Assembly: GCA_027490985.1 (NCBI GenBank)
Contig: JAIXXC010000177.1
Location: 1-34,331 of the forward strand
Source of the DNA: Verrucomicrobiales bacterium
GTDB taxonomy: Bacteria > Verrucomicrobiota > Verrucomicrobiia > Limisphaerales > UBA9464
Length of the DNA: 34,331 nucleotides
Direction of reading: 5' to 3'
In this document: piece by piece, positions 1 through 8,395 of the stretch
Layout of the letters: each line of letters begins with the position of its first letter
Numbering within the stretch: the stretch's first letter is position 1
The notes under the pieces: model-generated
Told to the model about the DNA's origin: nothing
Database searches by the model: none
The model's input: the letters and a program-made list of their open reading frames with translations, nothing else
Program-made: the position numbers and the translations under genes

Positions 1-795
1 ACGCCGGATCTCCGAGAAGAACACCGCGCTCGCGGCGGCGACGTTGAGCGAGTCGACCCCGGATTCCATAGCGATCGCGGCGCACACATCGCAAACAGCC
101 AGGACTTCGGGCGAAATGCCCTCGCCTTCCGCGCCCAACACCACGCACAGCGGCCGGTCGACCGGCAACCGGTGCACCGAACACGCCAACGCTCCCGGGT
201 GGGCCGCCACCACCGTGACCCCCAAGGCGCGCAACTGCCGCAGCGACTCGGGCAGGCTTGCGGCCAGCACATAGGGTTGGCCGAACACCGTGCCCATCGA
301 ACTGCGGACCGATCGGCGGAGGTAGGGATGGGCGGACGTGGGGCCGATGATCAATCCGCGCGCGCCGAACGCCGAGGCGTTGCGGATCACCGCGCCCACG
401 TTCTCGCCACTGGTCAATCCATCCATGGCCGTCAGCAGGGCCGGCCCGGGGCCCGAGAGCAGGTCGTGCAGAGAATCCGGCCGCGGCACCTCGCCCAGGG
501 CCAGGATGCCCTGATAGATCGGAAACCCCGTGAAGCCCTCGAGCACCGCGCGCGGAGCCACGAACAGGTCGGCGGTGCGGTCTGAGGCCCGGAGACGGGC
601 TTCCAGCGCATCGGCCTCGGCGGGAGGGGCCAGCACCGAGCGCAGCCCCAATCGCGACTCGATGAGCCGATGCACCACCTTGTCGCCCTCGGCCACGAAC
701 ACCCCGCCTCCCAGATGGGAGTGCTGGGCCTTCATCGTCCGGTAGGGGATCAGCTCGGGAGCGGCCGCATCCGGCAGTTCACGACGGGTGACCAT
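1..795 (-). CDS. TrmH/SpoU-family RNA 2'-O-methyltransferase (3' end cut by window edge)
   Basis: This frame is absent from the ORF track because its stop lies outside the window. I translated 265 codons from an ATG at 795. The three SpoU (SPOUT) motifs are visible: motif 1 GENVGAVIRNASAFG at about residues 130-144, motif 2 LGAEGEGIS at 220-228, and motif 3 SLNVAAASAV at 249-258, which forms the trefoil-knot SAM site. The family methylates the 2'-OH of a ribose in rRNA or tRNA. About 100 N-terminal residues precede the catalytic domain, as in the 23S rRNA methyltransferase subgroup, so the target is probably rRNA, but position and substrate cannot be read here. Typical length is 250-275 aa, so only a few residues are missing. 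It follows purH by 40 bp on the same strand and is probably cotranscribed. A GGGGAG about 10 nt before the ATG is one of the few SD-like sites in the window. Confidence 0.9.
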   Translation of the reverse strand, partial: MVTRRELPDAAAPELIPYRTMKAQHSHLGGGVFVAEGDKVVHRLIESRLGLRSVLAPPAEADALEARLRASDRTADLFVAPRAVLEGFTGFPIYQGILALGEVPRPDSLHDLLSGPGPALLTAMDGLTSGENVGAVIRNASAFGARGLIIGPTSAHPYLRRSVRSSMGTVFGQPYVLAASLPESLRQLRALGVTVVAAHPGALACSVHRLPVDRPLCVVLGAEGEGISPEVLAVCDVCAAIAMESGVDSLNVAAASAVFFSEIRR

Positions 796-835
796 GGGCT
801 CAAGACTCCCCAGACTCCGGACCACCGCACCCGAC

Positions 836-2383
836 TCAGTGACGGAAATGACGGGTCCCGGTGAACACCATGGCCATGCCCCGCTCGTTGGCCGCACGGA
901 TGACCTCCTCATCGCGCACCGAACCACCGGGCTGGATCGCAGCCGTGGCACCGGCCTGAGCCGCGGCGATCAAACCGTCGGGGAACGGGAAGAACGCGTC
1001 CGAGCACACCACGCTGCCCTTGAGGTCCAAGCCCGCCTCGCCCGCCTTCCAGACGGCGATGCGGCTCGAATCCACGCGGCTCATCTGACCGGCGCCGACC
1101 CCCAGCGTGGCCTGGGCACCGCAATAGAGGATCGCGTTCGACTTGAGGTGCTTCACCACGCGCCACCCGAAGAGCATGGCCTCCAACTCGGCCGGCGACG
1201 GTGCGCGTTGCGTGACCACCTTGAGGTCGGCCTCGGTCGTCACCTTCAGATCCCGCTGCTGCCACAAGTACGACTCGGCACCCACGCTGCGCAGGTCGTA
1301 CGATCCGGCCGCGACCGGCGAGCGCCGCATCTTCAGGAGCCGCAGGTTCTTCTTCTGGCGCAGGAGTTCCAGGGCATCGGCCTCGAACTCCGGAGCGATG
1401 ATCACCTCGCTGAAGATCTCGGCGATGGCCTTGGCGCACGACAGATCCAGTGGACGATTGACCGCGATGATCCCGCCGAAGGGCGCCTGCCGGTCGGTGG
1501 CAAAGGCCCGCTGCCAAGCCTCGTGCAAATCGACCCCGCGACCCACGCCGCAGGGGTTGGTGTGCTTGAGGATGGCGAGGGTCGGCGACTGCCCCTCGAA
1601 CTCGGTGATCAAGGCGGCCGCGGCCGTCAGGTCGAGGATGTTGTTGTACGACAGCTCCTTGCCGTGCAACTGCTGGAAATACTCCTGGAACTTGCCGTAG
1701 AGCGCCGCCTTCTGATGCGGATTCTCGCCGTAACGCAGGGGCTGGGCCAGCGGCGCACTGATCGCCAGGGCGGGCAGCACCGCGTCCGGACCGGAGAACT
1801 CGCGGGTCAGGTGCGCCGCGATGGCCGCATCGTAGGCCGCCGTGCGCGCGAACACCTTGGCCGCGAGCGTGCGGCGCAGGGCCAGCGTGGTCTCGCCCGT
1901 GGCGGCCACCTGCTCGGACACGACCGCGTAGTCGGCCGGATCCACCACCACCGTCACGCTGTCGTGGTTCTTGGCCGCGCTGCGGAGCATCGACGGACCG
2001 CCGATGTCGATGTTCTCGATGGCGTCGTGCAAGTGGACACCGGGCTTGGCCACGGTCGCCTCGAAGGGATAGAGGTTCACCACCACCAGATCGATGGGCA
2101 GGATGCCGTGCTCGCGCACCGTGGCCTCATGCACCGGATTACCGCGCAGATACAGCAAGCCGCCATGCACCCGCGGGTGCAACGTCTTCACCCGGCCGTC
2201 GAGCATCTCGGGGAATCCGGTGTGCTCGGAGATGTCGCGGACCGGCAGGCCGGCATCGCGGATGGCCTGGGCGGTGCCACCGGTCGAGAGCAGTTCCACG
2301 CCGGCCGCCACGAGGGTTCGGGCGAAGGCAACGAGGCCGGATTTGTCGGAGACGGAAAGCAGGGCGCGCTGAATACGAGACAT
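836..2383 (-). CDS. purH: Bifunctional AICAR transformylase / IMP cyclohydrolase PurH
   Basis: PurH catalyses the last two steps of de novo purine synthesis in the cytoplasm: formylation of AICAR with 10-formyl-THF, then ring closure to IMP. The protein is 515 aa, within the family range. The N-terminal MGS-like cyclohydrolase domain begins [16 protein letters not shown], followed by [15 protein letters not shown] and the [16 protein letters not shown] signature within the first 70 residues. The transformylase part carries [13 protein letters not shown], with the Lys-His pair, and [12 protein letters not shown]; the end is FTGTRHFRH. The ATG at 2383 fits the family N-terminus and no SD is visible before it. 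The spoU-type gene lies 40 bp downstream on the same strand. purN is nearby on the opposite strand, so the two purine genes are not in one operon. Confidence 0.97.
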   Translation of the reverse strand: MSRIQRALLSVSDKSGLVAFARTLVAAGVELLSTGGTAQAIRDAGLPVRDISEHTGFPEMLDGRVKTLHPRVHGGLLYLRGNPVHEATVREHGILPIDLVVVNLYPFEATVAKPGVHLHDAIENIDIGGPSMLRSAAKNHDSVTVVVDPADYAVVSEQVAATGETTLALRRTLAAKVFARTAAYDAAIAAHLTREFSGPDAVLPALAISAPLAQPLRYGENPHQKAALYGKFQEYFQQLHGKELSYNNILDLTAAAALITEFEGQSPTLAILKHTNPCGVGRGVDLHEAWQRAFATDRQAPFGGIIAVNRPLDLSCAKAIAEIFSEVIIAPEFEADALELLRQKKNLRLLKMRRSPVAAGSYDLRSVGAESYLWQQRDLKVTTEADLKVVTQRAPSPAELEAMLFGWRVVKHLKSNAILYCGAQATLGVGAGQMSRVDSSRIAVWKAGEAGLDLKGSVVCSDAFFPFPDGLIAAAQAGATAAIQPGGSVRDEEVIRAANERGMAMVFTGTRHFRH

Positions 2384-2492
2384 ACGAGAGCGGCGTAGCG
2401 TGGCGGACCGACACGGGCCGTCAACGCTGCACCGCGATCTTCAGGGGCGGCCTAGGCTCGGCGGCTGCGGGACGTCACCCGCGGCGACCCGC

Positions 2493-3080
2493 TCAGCGAA
2501 GAATCTCGAGGGCCAGCGAGAAGATCCGTTCCCGGTTCTTGCTGGCCACCACGCTGAATCCCTGGATCTGGGCCGACTCGTAGGCCGCGGCCAAAGGCAG
2601 CGAATTCTTGAGCACGGGCAGGCCCAGGTCCCGCCCCATCTCATCCTCGTTCTGCCCACCGACCAGGGTGCGTCGACGCACCTTGTTGAAGAGGATCATG
2701 GCCCGGGCGGTCGGCGACATGAAGTGCTTCACCGACTCGACCATGGGAATCGAGGCCTGTGTGCTGAAGAGGGATTTTTCGGCGACGATCACCAGGCGGT
2801 CACTGCGAGAAATGAGGTCCCTGAAGAACGGATCCGGGCTGCTCGCCGAGACATCGATGCGTCCCGGGGTGTCGCAGATGATCACATCCGGAGCGACCCC
2901 TTCGGGCAACGGAGCCAACTTGCCCACGTGAGACACCCACATCGCCAGCGATCCCTGGGGGTCCATGTCTTCGAATTGGACCTGGTAGCCGGCCGATTGC
3001 AGAGCGGCTCCCACGAGGATGGAACAGGTGGATTTGCCGACTCCACCCTTCTGATTGAGAAAGCTGATACGTACGGCCAT
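2493..3080 (-). CDS. ParA/MinD-like P-loop ATPase (orphan, no ParB seen)
   Basis: This 195-aa protein starts MAVRISFLNQ; the ORF-track start 48 bp upstream adds an unlikely leader. It shows the deviant Walker A KGGVGKST at residues 11-18, the switch I-type DMDPQGS, and Walker B VIICDTPG. ParA/MinD/FlhG/BcsQ ATPases dimerise on ATP and position chromosomes, plasmids, cell poles or membrane machines. At under 200 aa it is a minimal form with no N-terminal HTH, so it is not a plasmid-type large ParA. No parB-like gene lies beside it. It sits 60 bp downstream of a FlgL-like gene on the same strand, so an operon is likely, and a role related to that protein, as FlhG has for flagella, is possible but only inferred. 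purH begins 109 bp further on. Confidence 0.88.
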   Translation of the reverse strand: MAVRISFLNQKGGVGKSTCSILVGAALQSAGYQVQFEDMDPQGSLAMWVSHVGKLAPLPEGVAPDVIICDTPGRIDVSASSPDPFFRDLISRSDRLVIVAEKSLFSTQASIPMVESVKHFMSPTARAMILFNKVRRRTLVGGQNEDEMGRDLGLPVLKNSLPLAAAYESAQIQGFSVVASKNRERIFSLALEILR

Positions 3081-3140
3081 CGGAGGGAAGGGGTGTCGAG
3101 CGACCGTGGCGGCGGGGCCCGAGGCCACCGGAACGGCGTT

Positions 3141-4070
3141 TCAGATGTAGTCCAGCAGGCTGATCTTCAGGATCTTGCCGGCCGACTGGAGCGCCGCCGA
3201 GTAGGCCGCCTGGAGTTGATTCAGTTCCACGAGCGTCTGGGCCAGATCGGCATCGCTCTCTTGCGAGATCAATTGGTTCACCGAGACCGCCTCCGAAGAG
3301 TTCTGCTTGGCCACCGCTTCCAGTCGCGACTGGGCGGCTCCCAAGGCGGCGAAGCTCTCGATGTACCCGCTCTCGTCCTTGACCAGCGATGCGCTGATGT
3401 CGGGCAACGCGGCCTTGTCACCGCTCTTGAGGGAGTCCCGCAAGGCGATCAGGTGACCGAAGACATCGATTCCGGCGCGCTCATCCTTGAGCAGGCCCCG
3501 CGGACCGCTCGACGACTCGTTGGCTCCGGGAAAGTCGATGGAGAAGCTGACACCCGAGGCGATGTCCATCTGGCGGGCCTTGGCGTTGCCCTTGTAGGCC
3601 ACCGAGGTGATGTTGCCATCGGCATCGCGAACCGCCTCGAACGCCACATCCACCCCGGAAGTCCCGCCGAACAGGGCCTCGCTGTCGTGCTTGCTGTTGG
3701 CCAGGGCCACGGCGTTCTCCAGCAACTGGTTGACCTCGGAAGAGTAGGCCGCGTAGTCATCCGCCGTCCGGATGCTGTTGGCCATGGTGGCCAGTTCCGA
3801 GGCCCGGTCGGTCATCTTCTTGAGCTGAGAAGTGGCCGAATAGATCGCCTCGGAGCGGGTCTGGAGCTTGGAAACGTTGTCCGAGTACTGTCCCAGCTTC
3901 TGGAAATCGCCTTGGAGCTCGAGGACATTCAGGAATGCACTCGGATCATCCTCCGCATTGCGGATCCGCTGTCCCGTCGAAGCCTGTGTCTGCAGCCGTG
4001 CCTGCCGCACCGTCAACTCATTGACGGTCCGTCCCAACTCATCGGGGAAGGTGGACTGGGCTACACGCAC
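3141..4070 (-). CDS. flgL: FlgL-like flagellar hook-associated protein / flagellin-fold protein
   Basis: This is a flagellin-superfamily protein of 309 aa from the GTG at 4070 (VRVAQSTFPDELGR). The N-terminal coiled-coil D0/D1 part has the family pattern RQARLQTQASTGQRI followed by EDDPSAF. The C-terminus ADLAQTLVELNQLQAAYSAA...ILKISLLDYI closely resembles the FlgL end. FlgL joins the hook to the filament and is exported by the flagellar type III system. The track start (4154) is an ATG that adds a Cys/Lys-rich leader not typical of FlgL, and an AT-rich promoter-like stretch falls inside that leader, so I prefer the GTG. No FlgK, flagellin, chaperone or other flagellar gene is in the window. 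The ParA-like gene follows after 60 bp. It could also be a short flagellin, but the 'SLLDYI' end favours FlgL. Confidence 0.82.
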   Translation of the reverse strand: MRVAQSTFPDELGRTVNELTVRQARLQTQASTGQRIRNAEDDPSAFLNVLELQGDFQKLGQYSDNVSKLQTRSEAIYSATSQLKKMTDRASELATMANSIRTADDYAAYSSEVNQLLENAVALANSKHDSEALFGGTSGVDVAFEAVRDADGNITSVAYKGNAKARQMDIASGVSFSIDFPGANESSSGPRGLLKDERAGIDVFGHLIALRDSLKSGDKAALPDISASLVKDESGYIESFAALGAAQSRLEAVAKQNSSEAVSVNQLISQESDADLAQTLVELNQLQAAYSAALQSAGKILKISLLDYI

Positions 4071-4298
4071 GCAACCGGAATACTTACCGCTTCCCAGCCG
4101 ATCAACTTCTTTTTTTCTTAAGTTCTCTTTTTTACAGCATCGACAACAGCCCACCCGTGCTCAACCGGTCCCTGCAAACCACCGCCCCCCGATGATCCGC
4201 AGGGAAAACCGCCGGCAATCGCTCAGAAACGGCGCTTTTTCGCGAGTCCGATCAACCGGAGCTTGAGATCGGGCACCCGTCACGCCTTCATCGTCCGC
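4071..4298. promoter_or_regulatory. Divergent control region between the FlgL-like gene and purN
   Basis: This gap separates two divergently read genes. It contains an unusually T/A-rich tract (about 4105-4136; cttctttttttcttaag on the plus strand) in a GC-rich neighbourhood. On the minus strand a TTGATC, a 17-bp spacer and TATTCC end six bases before the GTG of the FlgL-like gene. That would give an almost leaderless message if it is the promoter. No SD precedes either start. This is a pattern match only. Confidence 0.35.
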
Positions 4299-4922
4299 GT
4301 GCACGGCGAAAAGAAACTGAGGCTGGGGGTCCTGGGGTCAGGCAAGGGGTCCAACTTCGTGGCGATCGCCCAGGCGATCCAGGATGGGTCGCTGGAGGCC
4401 GAGGTGGGGCTGGTGATCAGCGATGTGGCCGAAGCGGGCCTCTTGCAGCACGCCCGTGAGCGCGGCATCCCGGCCCGATTCATCGCACCCGGAGCCTTCC
4501 GCACCAAACTCGACCCCGCGGCCGAAGCGGCCTTCATCGGGGCGCTCCACGAGGCGCAGGTCGATCTGGTGGTGCTGGCCGGCTTCATGCGCATCCTCAA
4601 GGGCGACTTCCTGAAGGCCTTCGAAGGGCGTGTGGTGAACATCCACCCGTCGTTGCTGCCGTCGTTCCCGGGCCTGGAGGCCTGGAAGCAGGCCCTGAAC
4701 TACGGGGTCAAGGTGACCGGCTGCACGGTCCACTGGGTCGACCAAGGCGTGGATACCGGCCCCATCCTGGCCCAACGGGCGGTGCCCGTGCTCGAGGGCG
4801 ACACCGTGACCTCGCTGCACCAGCGCATCCAGGAGGCCGAACGCACGCTCTATCCCGAGACCCTGGCCCGCTTGACCCAAGGCCCGTGGATGGCCAAGGC
4901 CCGACCCACGCCCGGCACCTGA
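4299..4922 (+). CDS. purN: Phosphoribosylglycinamide formyltransferase PurN
   Basis: PurN transfers formyl from 10-formyl-THF to GAR, the third step of purine synthesis. The protein is 207 aa from the GTG at 4299 ([19 protein letters not shown]). The ORF-track start is a TTG at 4263 that adds 12 residues with no family support. The phosphate-binding glycine-rich loop GSGKGSN is at 13-19, and the catalytic triad residues are N114 and H116 in [14 protein letters not shown] and D152 in DQGVDTGPI. The GFMRIL motif is at 95-100. The length matches the single-domain bacterial enzyme. A membrane hydrolase follows after 62 bp on the same strand. No clear SD is seen, so the start is the least certain part of the call. 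Confidence 0.95.
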   Translation: MHGEKKLRLGVLGSGKGSNFVAIAQAIQDGSLEAEVGLVISDVAEAGLLQHARERGIPARFIAPGAFRTKLDPAAEAAFIGALHEAQVDLVVLAGFMRILKGDFLKAFEGRVVNIHPSLLPSFPGLEAWKQALNYGVKVTGCTVHWVDQGVDTGPILAQRAVPVLEGDTVTSLHQRIQEAERTLYPETLARLTQGPWMAKARPTPGT

Positions 4923-4984
4923 ATCCAAGACCCAGGGGCCTCTTGGGTCTGATGGACCTTGGTATCCGACTCTCCCTTTCCGAC

Positions 4985-5923
4985 ATGTCTCCACGCCGCA
5001 TTCTCCTCAAAGCCGTCTATGGGTTGGCGGCGTTCGTGCTCGCGCTCACCGCCCTGGCGGCCGGGTTGTGGGTCTATTTCCATCCGACGCTGGCCTCGAT
5101 CCAGCGTGTGCCCTACGGACAGCGCCACGGGCACGAGCTGACCTACGATGTGGTGCGGCCCGAGAACCCCAACGGTCTGGGCGTGGCCCTGATGGTCAGC
5201 GGGAGTTGGAAGTCGGGCACCAACAGCTTCCGGCCCTGGATGACCGCACCGCTGTTGCGTCGGGGGTACACCATTCTGGCGGTGTATCACGTGTCGCAGC
5301 CCGAGGCGACGGTCGCCGAGATCTTCGACGATGTCGGGCGGGCGATCCGCCACATCCGGCACCACGCCCGCGATCACGGCATCGACCCCACGCGTCTGGG
5401 CATCACCGGGGGCAGCGCTGGCGGGCACCTCAGCCTGCTCTTGGCCACTCGGGGCGGCGCGGGATCCACGATGGCGACCGATCCCATCGACCGGGAAAGC
5501 AGCGCCGTGCAGGCCGTGGCGATCTTCTATCCCGTGACCGATTTGTTGAACCTCGGGGCTTCGACCGAGAACCTGCACGACGGCGGGCCGCCGAAGAGCT
5601 TCGTGAAAGCCTTCCGCCCCCAACCCGACGGACCGAAGGCCTGGGTGGATATCGGCAAACCCCTCTCGCCCATTTTCCACCTGCACACCAACACCCCGCC
5701 CACGCTCATCTACCACGGTGACGCCGATACGCTGGTGCCACTGGATCAATCCCAACGCTATCAGGCCCGCGCGCAGGAAGTCGGCCGCACCGTGGAACTG
5801 GTCGTCCACCCGGGTGGCCGGCACGGCTGGCTGACCATGCTCTGGGACATCCGACACTTCGCCGACTGGTTCGACCGCCACCTCGCAGCCGGAGAAGCGG
5901 GCCCGGCGAAAACCCGGTCCTAA
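4985..5923 (+). CDS. Membrane-anchored alpha/beta hydrolase (esterase/acetyl-esterase type)
   Basis: This is a 312-aa protein. I chose the ATG at 4985 because it leads straight into a basic N-terminus and one hydrophobic helix (about residues 8-31), either a signal anchor or an uncleaved signal; the track start at 4886 overlaps purN. The alpha/beta-hydrolase triad is visible: Ser144 in GITGGSAGGHLSL (GxSxG nucleophile elbow), Asp248 in HGDADTLVP, and His280 in HPGGRHGW. These are features of BD-FAE/dienelactone-type esterases and S9-like serine hydrolases. The substrate is unknown. It probably acts on the periplasmic side of the inner membrane. It is followed after 52 bp by two acyltransferase-like membrane proteins on the same strand, so a joint role in adding and removing acyl groups on a glycan is plausible but inferred. 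Confidence 0.85.
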   Translation: MSPRRILLKAVYGLAAFVLALTALAAGLWVYFHPTLASIQRVPYGQRHGHELTYDVVRPENPNGLGVALMVSGSWKSGTNSFRPWMTAPLLRRGYTILAVYHVSQPEATVAEIFDDVGRAIRHIRHHARDHGIDPTRLGITGGSAGGHLSLLLATRGGAGSTMATDPIDRESSAVQAVAIFYPVTDLLNLGASTENLHDGGPPKSFVKAFRPQPDGPKAWVDIGKPLSPIFHLHTNTPPTLIYHGDADTLVPLDQSQRYQARAQEVGRTVELVVHPGGRHGWLTMLWDIRHFADWFDRHLAAGEAGPAKTRS

Positions 5924-5975
5924 AAAAATCCGTCCTTGGCACCCCGGTCCGGGCTGGGCTTGATGGCCTCTCAGC

Positions 5976-7109
5976 ATGGCGAACTCCCCGATTCCTGCCG
6001 CCAGCGGCACCCCGTCGCGACTGGCCAGCCTCGATGCACTGCGTGGCTTCGACCTGTTCTGGATCTGCGGTGCCGACGCCTTCGGCCACGCCTTCCTCAA
6101 GGCCGCCAACGGCCCGGTGAGCCACGCCATCGCCGACCAACTGGAGCATGTCGCCTGGCAGGGCTTCCGCTTCTACGACCTGATCTTCCCGCTCTTCGTC
6201 TTCATCAGCGGCATCTCGATCGTGCTGTCGCGGGGTGCGAAACCGGAGGCGGGTGACCGGCCGGGGGCCTTCCTGGCGATTCTCAAGCGCGCGGTCCTGC
6301 TCTACCTGCTCGGGGTGTTCTTCTATCGCGGCTACAAGGGCTGGGAAAACGACATCCGCTACCTGGGGGTGCTGCAGCGCATCGCCCTGTGCTACTTCTC
6401 GGCGGCCACGCTGCACCTGTTCCTGAGCCCGAGGGCGCTGCGCATCACCGCCGTCGGCATTCTCCTGGGTTACTGGGGGCTGATGACGCTGGTGCCGGTG
6501 CCCGGGGTCGGCCCGGCCAATCTGCTGCCCGACACCAACCTGGCGCACTGGGTGGACTCGCAATTCCTGGGCGGCAAGAAATGGAATGGCGCCCACGATC
6601 CGGAGGGATTGCTCAGCACCCTGCCGGCCATCGCCTCGTGCCTGTTGGGCGTGCTGGCCGGGTTGTTTCTGAAAGACCCGACCCGAACGCCCGCGCAACG
6701 CCTGAAGGGGCTCACGGTGGCGGGCCTGGCCCTGCTGGCCACGGGGCACCTGTGGGGAATGGCCTTCCCGATCATCAAGAACCTCTGGACGTCGTCGTAC
6801 GTCTGCGTCGCGGGCGGTTGGAGCTGCCTGCTCTTGGCCCTGTTCCATGGTCTCATCGATGTGAAGGGATGGTCGTCGTGGGCCCGGCCATTCACCTGGA
6901 TCGGCATGAACTCCATCGCCATCTACCTCGCGTCGAACCTGGCCGATTTCGGCAAACTGGCCCTGCGCCTGACCGGAGGTGAGGTCACGGCCTGGCTCGA
7001 CGCCCTGCACCCGGGCACCGCCGGTGTGGTCACCGCCTTCGTGTCGGTCGGTTTCTGCGTCTGGCTGGCCTGGCTCCTCCATGGCCGGCGGATCTTCCTG
7101 CGGGTCTGA
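5976..7109 (+). CDS. DUF5009/NagX-like membrane acyltransferase, copy 1 (HGSNAT family)
   Basis: This is a 377-aa polytopic membrane protein. The family signature SLDALRGFDLFWI is at about 18-30, followed by the block EHVAWQGFRFYDLIFPLFVF. His58 in that block aligns by motif with the active-site His of human heparan-alpha-glucosaminide N-acetyltransferase (KHASWNGL). Other family blocks are DPEGLLSTLPAIASCLLGVLAG and a C-terminal FTWIGMNSIAIYLAS. The family moves acetyl from acetyl-CoA across the membrane onto an amino sugar; bacterial NagX-type genes often sit in GlcNAc or polysaccharide loci. The substrate here is unknown, and no sugar-utilisation genes flank it. It is paralogous to the next gene, which starts 31 bp downstream, so the pair looks like a tandem duplication in one operon. 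Confidence 0.88.
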   Translation: MANSPIPAASGTPSRLASLDALRGFDLFWICGADAFGHAFLKAANGPVSHAIADQLEHVAWQGFRFYDLIFPLFVFISGISIVLSRGAKPEAGDRPGAFLAILKRAVLLYLLGVFFYRGYKGWENDIRYLGVLQRIALCYFSAATLHLFLSPRALRITAVGILLGYWGLMTLVPVPGVGPANLLPDTNLAHWVDSQFLGGKKWNGAHDPEGLLSTLPAIASCLLGVLAGLFLKDPTRTPAQRLKGLTVAGLALLATGHLWGMAFPIIKNLWTSSYVCVAGGWSCLLLALFHGLIDVKGWSSWARPFTWIGMNSIAIYLASNLADFGKLALRLTGGEVTAWLDALHPGTAGVVTAFVSVGFCVWLAWLLHGRRIFLRV

Positions 7110-7140
7110 GCCTCCCTGCGAACCCCCTCTCGTTGACACC

Positions 7141-8352
7141 ATGTCTTCCGCACCGAATCCCACCCCGCCCCCGCCGTCATCCGAGCGCCTGATGTCGTTG
7201 GACGCCCTGCGCGGGTTCGACATGTTCTGGATCGTCGGCGGCGCCGGCATCCTCCGGGCCCTGGAGAAGTTCAGCGGGTCTCCGTTCCTGAGCGCCATCC
7301 GCCAGCAACTCACCCACGTGGAGTGGGCGGGTTTCCGGTTCTACGACCTGATCTTCCCGCTTTTCGTGTTCATCGCCGGCGTGTCGCTGACCTTCTCCAC
7401 CGGCAAGGCCGTGGAGCGGGTCGGGAAGTCCGGCGCCGTGAAGCGCCTGCTCACCCGGGGATTGCTGCTGTTCCTGGTGGGCGTGTTCTACTCGGGCGGC
7501 CTCTCACAGGGGCTGGATGGGGTACGCTGGCTCGGGGTGCTCAACCGCATCGCCCTGGCCTCCACGGCTGCGGGCATCCTGCTGGTGTTCCTGCCGATCC
7601 GGGCCCTGTTGGGGGTTTGTGCGGGCCTCCTGCTCGGCTACTGGGCCCTCTTCGCCTGGGTGCCCATCCGGGCCGTCCAACTCACTCCGACCGCGGTGCA
7701 GGAAGGCATGGCGCGGACCGGAGCCACCAACGCGCTGCAGCTCTACCAGAACACCCACCAGCGGATCCGGGGCATGTATGAGCCGGGCCTCAACGTGGTG
7801 AACCACTTCGACTTCGAACACCTCCCGGGCAAGCGCTACGACACCTACTACGATCCGGAGGGCATCCTGAGCACCTTGCCGGCGATCGCCACCTGCCTGC
7901 TGGGCGTGTTCGCCGGGTCATTGCTCCGACTGGGATCGCTCAAGCCCGCTCAACGCACCCTCCGCCTGGCTCTGGTGGGACTGGCATGCCTGGTGGTCGG
8001 CTACGCCTGGAACGGAAGCTTCCCCATCGTGAAGAAACTCTGGTCGTCGTCGTTCGTGCTGTTCGCCGGCGGCTGGAGCTTCCTGCTGCTGGCCGCCTTC
8101 TACCAGGTCGTGGATGGCTGGGGAAAACAACGATGGTGCCAGCCCTTCGTCTGGATCGGCACCAATGCCATCACGCTCTACCTGGTGTCCAGCATGGTGG
8201 GCTACGGCGCGGTGGCCGGGCGCTTCCTGTCGCCGGACTTGCGGGCTCGTCTGGGCACCAGCGGCGAAGTGCTGCAGGCGGCCGGCGGGCTGTTGGTGCT
8301 CTTCCTCTTCGCCCGGGCGTTGCACCGCCGCAAACTCTTCCTGCGCCTGTAG
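7141..8352 (+). CDS. DUF5009/NagX-like membrane acyltransferase, copy 2
   Basis: This is a 403-aa polytopic membrane protein. The ORF-track start (6979) lies inside copy 1; the ATG at 7141 (MSSAPNPTPPPPSSERLMSLDALRG) matches the family. It repeats the landmarks of copy 1: SLDALRGFDMFWI, THVEWAGFRFYDLIFPLFVF with His59 as the putative acetyl acceptor, YDPEGILSTLPAIATCLLGVFAG, LWSSSFVLFAGGWSFLLL, and a final FVWIGTNAITLYLVS. It is longer by an insert around residues 175-230 (...QLYQNTHQRIRGMYEPG...), just before the DPEG block and predicted to lie in a loop, which may alter acceptor choice. Both copies keep the key His and all family blocks, so neither looks degenerate. It ends 43 bp from the convergent Lrp-type gene. 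Confidence 0.88.
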   Translation: MSSAPNPTPPPPSSERLMSLDALRGFDMFWIVGGAGILRALEKFSGSPFLSAIRQQLTHVEWAGFRFYDLIFPLFVFIAGVSLTFSTGKAVERVGKSGAVKRLLTRGLLLFLVGVFYSGGLSQGLDGVRWLGVLNRIALASTAAGILLVFLPIRALLGVCAGLLLGYWALFAWVPIRAVQLTPTAVQEGMARTGATNALQLYQNTHQRIRGMYEPGLNVVNHFDFEHLPGKRYDTYYDPEGILSTLPAIATCLLGVFAGSLLRLGSLKPAQRTLRLALVGLACLVVGYAWNGSFPIVKKLWSSSFVLFAGGWSFLLLAAFYQVVDGWGKQRWCQPFVWIGTNAITLYLVSSMVGYGAVAGRFLSPDLRARLGTSGEVLQAAGGLLVLFLFARALHRRKLFLRL

Positions 8353-8395
8353 GACAGGCTTCCACCCAGGGCTTCTCAGGGCTTGGACGACCGTG

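Noticed and set aside
788-4121. Plus-strand ORFs of 536 aa (788-2398) and 573 aa (2400-4121)
   Set aside because: Both are antisense to purH and to the ParA-like/FlgL-like genes, rich in Arg/Gly/His/Gln, with no family motifs.
4850-7313. Minus-strand ORFs of 426 and 535 aa opposite the hydrolase and first acyltransferase
   Set aside because: These are shadow frames; the plus-strand products have intact catalytic motifs.
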